Origin: Ruminococcus sp. YRD2003
Lineage (GTDB): Bacteria; Bacillota; Clostridia; Oscillospirales; Ruminococcaceae
Reading direction: 5' to 3'
DNA: 64,000 nt
NCBI GenBank assembly: GCA_900109435.1
Contig: FNZT01000013.1
Location: 62,001-126,000, forward strand
In this document: piece by piece, positions 59,189-64,000 of the stretch
Position numbering within the stretch: the first letter of the stretch is position 1
How the letters are laid out: every line of letters starts with the position of its first letter
Program-made: the position numbers and the translations under genes
The notes under the pieces: generated by a model
The model's database searches: none
What the model was told of the DNA's origin: nothing
What the model saw: the letters and a program-made list of their open reading frames with translations, nothing else

Positions 59189-59370
59189 TATCGGGAAGTA
59201 TTTCGTCGGGCTGCGCCGAGGCGTAAATGTACGGGGGCGGTCGGCAGGCTTTGCTTCGCTCGCCTGCCTGCTTCTCAGGGGGACGCCGTCCCCCTCGGTC
59301 CACCCCCTGCCGGGGTGAGAGCCTCACCCCGGACCCCCGCGGATTCCGCTTCGCTGGTTTTTTTATTTAT
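59189..59370. repeat. GC double-hairpin repeat array, unit R6, with extra hairpin
   Basis: Third unit. Its end carries the CCGGGGTGAGA/TCACCCCGG hairpin and TTCCGCTTCGC-GG-TTTTTTT tail as in R3. It lies 22 bp from the stop codon of the convergent dockerin gene, so it may also terminate transcription. Confidence 0.9.
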
Positions 59371-59392
59371 TGATTATTGCCCGATTACGGAG

Positions 59393-61114
59393 TCAGTTTG
59401 CTTGCTGTGTCAAATACTCCTTCAATGTCGGGACATCGCCCGCAGCAGTTGAAGCAAATGCATAATAAGAGAGAATATACGAAGAATCCTTCGCGTCTAT
59501 CTTTCCGTCATCGTTGACATCGGCTGCCGCCTTCTGAGCCTCGGTGAGCTCCGAGTCAGCTCCTGTGGACATCTTTGAATACTCGACAAGTACAAATGAG
59601 GCGTCCTTGGCATCTATCTTGCTGTCTCCGTTGCTATCACCGAGCGACAGGACAGGCTGTTCGCCACCAAATCTGTAATCGGTGATGTACCACTCGCCGC
59701 TGCTGTATATGAAGTCAGCCGTTCCCTTTCCGTAAAGCTCGTCACCCGCTATGGTAGTGGCTGTGAAGGCGCTTTCGGTCTTATCGGACAGCTCCACTCC
59801 GTCCTGAGTGCGGAAGATGTAAAATGAGCGCCCTGTCCTCTTTACGCACAGACTGCCGTTGATATCCACGATGTTTTCGGAGCTTTCAACGAGTATGTCG
59901 TTTCTCAGGTCGCCGTATACCGTTGCCTCGACAAGTACGTGGAAGTCATAGAGCATATTGAAACGTGTGTCGGTTATTTTCGCGTATTCGTCGTTTATTG
60001 GCTCTGTGTACTGCGGGGAGGCGTTCATTATTGCCAGAATAGTCGAGAGGTCGTCCATTTTCTGCTTGGCTATTGTATGAAGGTCGCTCTCCTTCTCGCC
60101 GACTTCATAGCCTTTGATGAGCCAGATGCCGTCAGCTTTGACAAAGTAGACGCTCTTCTTTCCGTAAAGCTCATCTATTGCTGTCGGGACAGCGGTCAGT
60201 GAATCCTCGGTCTCGTCTTTAAGCTCTACTCCCTCTTGCGTATCGAATACGGGGAATGAGACGCCTCTGTTCTCAACGTAGAGCTTGCCGTTTTCAATGA
60301 TGAAGCTGCTGCCTGCCTGCTCAATGAGCGAATCGCTCAGAGGAGCGGCAGCTATAGATCTGACATAGCTCTTGAATTCATCGTAAGTTTTGAACGGTGC
60401 GTTTTTTACCCTTACGTAGGTTTTATCGCCGTCCGTTTTGATCTGATCCTCGGTGTCTGTATAGGCGGGAGCCGCATTCAGTACACCCATAAGCATATTA
60501 AGGCTGTCAAGCTCCTCGCATACTATCGACTTTGTATCAAAAGGTGAATCACAGAATCCGTAATCACTTATGAGCCAGTCGCTGTCCTTGTAAAACTTAG
60601 CCTTGCAATAGCCGTTCATTTCGCTGAATGCCTTCGTCACAGCGGTGAACTCTGTCTCTGCGGTACGAGTGAGAGTTACGCCCTCGGAGGTCGGGGCTGT
60701 GTAATAGTCCGTGAGCTTTCTCTTGACGTACAAAGCTCCGTCCTTCTCAGCGAAGCAGTCTGCAAGCTGAGACTCAAAGTTTTCTTTTGCGCCGAAGCAG
60801 CAGGTCGCGTTGATGAAGTCCTTTACCTTTTCAAGAGTGGGGAAGCGTTCGTCCGTGACCTTGAGCAGGAGTCCGTTGGTTGTGGTATCATCGGTCTTTT
60901 CGGTATATGCGGGAGCTCCCGCAAAAAGTGCGGAAAGTACATTCAGGTCGTTCAGCTTGCTTACGGCTGCCTCGGACATTTCATCTGATGTCGGCATTTC
61001 GGAAACAACTGCCGTTTCAGTATCGGCAGCGGTAATGCACATCTGCAAAGGCTGTGTACATATACAAATGCTCATCAGCGCGGCTGCTAATGCCGCAATA
61101 GGTCTTTTTTTCAT
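59393..61114 (-). CDS. Secreted three-repeat protein with dockerin
   Basis: A 573-residue secreted protein. Signal peptide about 1-30. Three repeats of about 140-150 residues, each with LNDLNVLSAL/LDSLNMLMGVL/MDDLSTILAIMN helices, an AxPxYTE motif, a strand pair (ENGKLYVENRG) and a closing WLIxDYxxG strand; they loosely resemble IseA-type endopeptidase-inhibitor domains, unconfirmed. The dockerin is complete (DSNGDSKIDAKDASFVL, DVNDDGKIDAKDSSYIL). The start MKKRPIAAL is chosen for AAAGGATG. It follows the 61187 gene on the same strand. Confidence 0.75.
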   Translation of the reverse strand: MKKRPIAALAAALMSICICTQPLQMCITAADTETAVVSEMPTSDEMSEAAVSKLNDLNVLSALFAGAPAYTEKTDDTTTNGLLLKVTDERFPTLEKVKDFINATCCFGAKENFESQLADCFAEKDGALYVKRKLTDYYTAPTSEGVTLTRTAETEFTAVTKAFSEMNGYCKAKFYKDSDWLISDYGFCDSPFDTKSIVCEELDSLNMLMGVLNAAPAYTDTEDQIKTDGDKTYVRVKNAPFKTYDEFKSYVRSIAAAPLSDSLIEQAGSSFIIENGKLYVENRGVSFPVFDTQEGVELKDETEDSLTAVPTAIDELYGKKSVYFVKADGIWLIKGYEVGEKESDLHTIAKQKMDDLSTILAIMNASPQYTEPINDEYAKITDTRFNMLYDFHVLVEATVYGDLRNDILVESSENIVDINGSLCVKRTGRSFYIFRTQDGVELSDKTESAFTATTIAGDELYGKGTADFIYSSGEWYITDYRFGGEQPVLSLGDSNGDSKIDAKDASFVLVEYSKMSTGADSELTEAQKAAADVNDDGKIDAKDSSYILSYYAFASTAAGDVPTLKEYLTQQAN

Positions 61115-61144
61115 TATTCTTACATCCTTTCGCGAAATATGTAA

Positions 61145-61172
61145 TACCTCCCGCAAAGCAATGCGGGAGGTA
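61145..61172. other. Hairpin between the two dockerin genes
   Basis: Ten-bp perfect arms ACCTCCCGCA/TGCGGGAGGT (61146-61155, 61162-61171). The minus side (direction of both genes) has no U-tract; the plus side has GTTTTTATG. It may weaken but not stop read-through from the upstream dockerin gene. Confidence 0.6.
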
Positions 61173-61186
61173 TGTTTTTATGTTGA

Positions 61187-64000
61187 TCAGCTTGCTTTGG
61201 CAGCCATATACTCTGTCATTGTCGGGACATCGCCTGTTGCCGTCGAAGCCATTGCATAGTAGGCAAGTATAAACGAAGCGTCCTTGGCGTCTATCTTGTC
61301 GTCATTGTTGACATTTGCGGCAGCCTTCTGCGTATCGCTGAAGTCGTCCTCTGCACCTGTCGACATCTTTGAGTAGTAAACAAGTATCTGGGAAGCGTCC
61401 TTGGCGTCTATCTTGCCGTCTTCGTTGACATCGCCGAGCGTATAGTCGGCAGTCTGCCCCTGCTGCGGCATTTCTTCGACGGAGAGTTCCCTGAGTTTGA
61501 GCATCCCGCTCTCCTTGCAGGCGATCCCTGCGTAGCTCTTCGCGTCTGCCTTTACGCCAATTTCCGCTCCTGCGAGTGAGGTCTCGGACTTGGGTGTCAG
61601 TATAAACGTCATCGAGGCTTCGGTGTTATTGCCTTCCTCCTTGACGGGAGCGATGTTGCAGTCTACAGCATTGCCGTTCTTGTCAATGAGGACAAGGCTA
61701 TTCGCGGTAACAGTGCTGTCGAGCATATGCTTCGAGAACTTCACTACTGCCTTTCCGCCGTTGTATCCTGCGTCCTCTATCTCGGCGGGAAGTGTGGAGG
61801 TCAGCTTGATGTTGACTCCGGTCTGGACGGGAAGTACGGGCAGCCATTCTGACGCTGCGTCCTCGTATCCCTCTCCGGATATGCGTACCTGCCACATACC
61901 CTCGGGTACGTCCCACGCGAACCAGCCTGCATCGTCTGTGATCTGCGGATTCACCTGATCGTAGTCCCCTGCGTTCCACAACACGGCCTTTCCCTCGCTT
62001 TCCTGATAGTATATCTGTGCCGTCACACCTTCGACAGGATTGCTCGGAAGCCATTCATAGGCTATTCCGCTCGGGTCGTACAGTACGTTGAGGTTTGCTT
62101 TATTAGAGACGGCGTAGGCTTTATTCCTGATACCGTCATCTGCATAGTCAAGTCCTTTATTGACCGTCCATGCGATCAAGGCAACTACTGCGCTTATAAT
62201 TATCGCAGGAAGCAGTTCTATTGCTCCGACTGCTGAACCAGCAAGAACTATTAACCCACTATAAAGAACAAATACGGCAGTCATGAAACGCGCAATCAAA
62301 GAGCCCATAAGAACTGTCTTCAGATAGGCGGCTGCCGCCTTTACCTCCGGATTCTTGGAGAATCCGATCTGATCCCATATATCTTGCAGGTCGATGCCCT
62401 TATGGTACAGGTCAAAAAATGTCGTGATAACACTGAATATATACAGGGCACCGTTTGCAAATCCCTGGAGGCTCTTGCTTAGTCCCTCGACCAGCAATGA
62501 ATTGAAGGTGTCACCCATCCACGCGAACAGCGGCTGAAGTGTTGATGAATACATCTGCATACAGATATTGCTCACGCCTGTCGATACGTTTCTGACGATA
62601 GTTATCGTGCCTTCTACTATCGAAGTTCCTGTGGATTTGAGAAAATCAGCTGCGCTCTGTGTGCCGACAGCAATATTGTACATTATCTTGTCTGCAAGAG
62701 GGAGCTGATCCTGTGTGAGGGCTATTTCATAGACCTCGACATAGGAGCCGTCAGGCTGCCGTATGGTCGCAGACGGTCTGGTCAGCTTGAAGGTATCGGC
62801 TGCGATAAGATCGTCGCCTGAATACTCCTTGCCGTCGATCTTGAGGTGATCTGTATTAACAGTCAGTACATTCAGAGACGGCACGTCTGTAAAACGGGCA
62901 TTGGCATTCTGTAACGCTGAATATCTTGAGAGCGGTGTGAGGTCGGGCGGAGCCGCTTTAGCCGCCTTGGCTGCGTCAGCATACTTCGGGACGAACTTGA
63001 CAGCAAGAACATCCTTCTCGTTTGCAACGATTTCCATAGGGTTTTCTTCAAGAAAGGCTCTGACCTCGGCTTCCTCCTCGCTCGATACCGCAGAGGAATA
63101 CAGTTCCTTTCCGCCCTGGGTGCTGAATGTAGTATTGCCGTTTTCATCAGTTCCGGCAAAATATGTCATATCTATGCTGCGCGGGACCGCAAGTATGCTC
63201 AGCGTGCCTATAACGCGCGAATCAAAGAAGCCCGAGCCCTTCCATGTGCCTGTTTCCTCATTGAAGCTGAGCTCTATCGTTGATGTATTTCCGTTGATCG
63301 TGGAGGCTACGCTGACACTTTCGCAGTCGTTGTCGGCAAGCGTTACCTCAAAGCCGAGAGAATGAGCGGGATTTATAGCAAGAAGCGGTCTTTCACCGTA
63401 TTTGAAGGCACCAGTGATGTCTGTGCTATACTCCTTGTGGTTGTTATAGTGAGAGAAGATGACCTTCACGACTTCATTGGTATAGTTGTTGCAGCTGACA
63501 TTGGCTGTCTCCGACTTCTTTTCGCCCGACTGAGCATAGAGTTCGAGCGTATCGCCATAATCGGCGACGGCGGTGATAGCAGCCGTATATTTGCCTGTAT
63601 ACTGATTGGGCTTTGCTGTTGCGACAGCTTCACCGTTGAGATATATCGTCACGTCAGAGTCGATAGGAGCGCTGCCGTATATATCGAATTCGGTCTTTCC
63701 GTCCTCTACCTTTGTGTTCGCAGGGGCAGTGAGCGTTACGGGCTCCCAGCCAGTGGAATCGTTGTCGGCGGGGATGAGCTTTTCATATTCCCTGTAACCG
63801 TTGGTGTAGGTGACTGCCATATACACTTCAATAGTCGTATCGGCACCTTCCTTCGGCTCTGTGCTGAATCTGAAAACTCCGCTGTCTTCACCCTCTGCGA
63901 CAGTGAAATATGTACGTGTCAGATATGCGCTCTCGAGCTCTGCATCCGTCAGTCCGACAGGGCGGCTCCTTGCAAGGATAGGGTTGCTGTCCTTGGTGGT
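61187..64000 (-). CDS. Large secreted multidomain protein with hydrophobic segments and dockerin, 5' end outside window
   Basis: The frame is open to base 64000, so the N-terminus and any signal peptide are missing; about 937 residues are visible. It has repeated Ig-like segments (EFDIYGSAPIDSDVTIYLNG), then around the middle a helical section with strongly hydrophobic stretches (ANGALYIFSVITTFFDLY, VFVLYSGLIVLAGSAVGAIE, AIIISAVVALIAWTVNKG) unusual for a docked protein. Next come a carboxypeptidase-regulatory-like segment (AGWFAWDVPEGMWQVRISGEGY), a further Ig-like domain, and a full dockerin (DVNEDGKIDAKDASQIL, NVNNDDKIDAKDASFIL). Function unknown. Confidence 0.75.
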   Translation of the reverse strand, partial: TTKDSNPILARSRPVGLTDAELESAYLTRTYFTVAEGEDSGVFRFSTEPKEGADTTIEVYMAVTYTNGYREYEKLIPADNDSTGWEPVTLTAPANTKVEDGKTEFDIYGSAPIDSDVTIYLNGEAVATAKPNQYTGKYTAAITAVADYGDTLELYAQSGEKKSETANVSCNNYTNEVVKVIFSHYNNHKEYSTDITGAFKYGERPLLAINPAHSLGFEVTLADNDCESVSVASTINGNTSTIELSFNEETGTWKGSGFFDSRVIGTLSILAVPRSIDMTYFAGTDENGNTTFSTQGGKELYSSAVSSEEEAEVRAFLEENPMEIVANEKDVLAVKFVPKYADAAKAAKAAPPDLTPLSRYSALQNANARFTDVPSLNVLTVNTDHLKIDGKEYSGDDLIAADTFKLTRPSATIRQPDGSYVEVYEIALTQDQLPLADKIMYNIAVGTQSAADFLKSTGTSIVEGTITIVRNVSTGVSNICMQMYSSTLQPLFAWMGDTFNSLLVEGLSKSLQGFANGALYIFSVITTFFDLYHKGIDLQDIWDQIGFSKNPEVKAAAAYLKTVLMGSLIARFMTAVFVLYSGLIVLAGSAVGAIELLPAIIISAVVALIAWTVNKGLDYADDGIRNKAYAVSNKANLNVLYDPSGIAYEWLPSNPVEGVTAQIYYQESEGKAVLWNAGDYDQVNPQITDDAGWFAWDVPEGMWQVRISGEGYEDAASEWLPVLPVQTGVNIKLTSTLPAEIEDAGYNGGKAVVKFSKHMLDSTVTANSLVLIDKNGNAVDCNIAPVKEEGNNTEASMTFILTPKSETSLAGAEIGVKADAKSYAGIACKESGMLKLRELSVEEMPQQGQTADYTLGDVNEDGKIDAKDASQILVYYSKMSTGAEDDFSDTQKAAANVNNDDKIDAKDASFILAYYAMASTATGDVPTMTEYMAAKAS

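Noticed and set aside
58750..59327. Arg/Pro-rich small proteins in the 58.9-59.4 kb repeat array
   Set aside because: They are translations of the tandem double-hairpin repeats; each copy gives nearly the same peptide in the same frame.
58912..59370. CRISPR array
   Set aside because: Units are about 145 bp and similar throughout, with no short repeat and unique spacer pattern and no cas genes.

Overview
This 64 kb window looks like chromosome from an anaerobic, fibre-degrading Ruminococcus-type Firmicute (Oscillospiraceae). Eight secreted proteins carry a complete or damaged C-terminal dockerin, the cellulosome docking module. They come in two sequence styles: one with a DLVxMQKWLLG-like helix, the other with a DAxDASxILxYYSxxSTG-like helix. 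There is also a CE3-like esterase, a GH43-like enzyme, wall-anchored GH3 and LPXTG-like proteins, CotH/VTC/DUF4956 genes and several large c-di-GMP proteins. Genes use AGGAGG ribosome sites and textbook sigma-A promoters, nearly all with a 17-bp spacer. No rRNA, tRNA, prophage or CRISPR array was seen.

Layout. 0-2.5 kb: thiamine thiazole operon thiS-thiF-thiG-thiH behind a TPP riboswitch with its own terminator (thiH runs off the left edge). 2.6-6.9 kb: HU plus a histone-H1-like protein, then an RHH-type putative regulator followed by clpB. 6.9-7.2 kb: an unannotated structured RNA with its own promoter and terminator. 7.4-10.4 kb: VTC-domain protein, DUF4956 membrane protein and a Cthe_2159-like lipoprotein. 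10.5-12.1 kb: dockerin esterase and a second structured RNA gene. 12.2-13.8 kb: zinc-ribbon membrane protein, two related TTAAGGC inverted-repeat elements and a 16-bp palindrome matching parS. 13.8-20 kb: two surface proteins, then pth-mfd. Pth and mfd also lie near the origin in Bacillus, so parS and pth-mfd together suggest an origin-proximal position.

20-24.4 kb: a GGDEF/EAL protein and an autorepressed SdpR/SdpI pair. 24.5-29.7 kb: dockerin GH43 enzyme, then a degraded stretch (truncated AbrB/SpoVT gene, a chimeric dockerin propeller protein, helicase and hypothetical-protein remnants). 29.8-31.5 kb: S66 LD-carboxypeptidase and a flavin reductase. 32-39.4 kb: three-gene operon of BspA-type leucine-rich-repeat dockerin proteins with a near-identical 225-bp 3' duplication. 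39.6-41.6 kb: LacI-type sensor fused to GGDEF. 41.7-46.9 kb: GH3, lipoprotein and CotH. 47-50.5 kb: an EAL protein fused to a predicted beta-helix, with a membrane GGDEF protein in the same operon. 50.7-55.5 kb: ABC exporter and a two-component system. 56-58.9 kb: OhrR-type redox operon ending in a flavodoxin frameshifted in a G6 run. 59-64 kb: two more dockerin proteins.

A family of about 145-bp GC-rich double-hairpin repeats lies in the intergenic spaces of the right half (one copy near 45.0 kb, two near 55.6 kb, a tandem array of three at 58.9-59.4 kb, decayed copies near 27.2 and 39.5 kb). The window combines cellulosome-style surface proteins, envelope maintenance and c-di-GMP signalling. 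The least explained elements are the two orphan RNAs, the promoter palindrome shared by two loci, the RHH gene in front of clpB, the EAL-beta-helix fusion and the repeat family.
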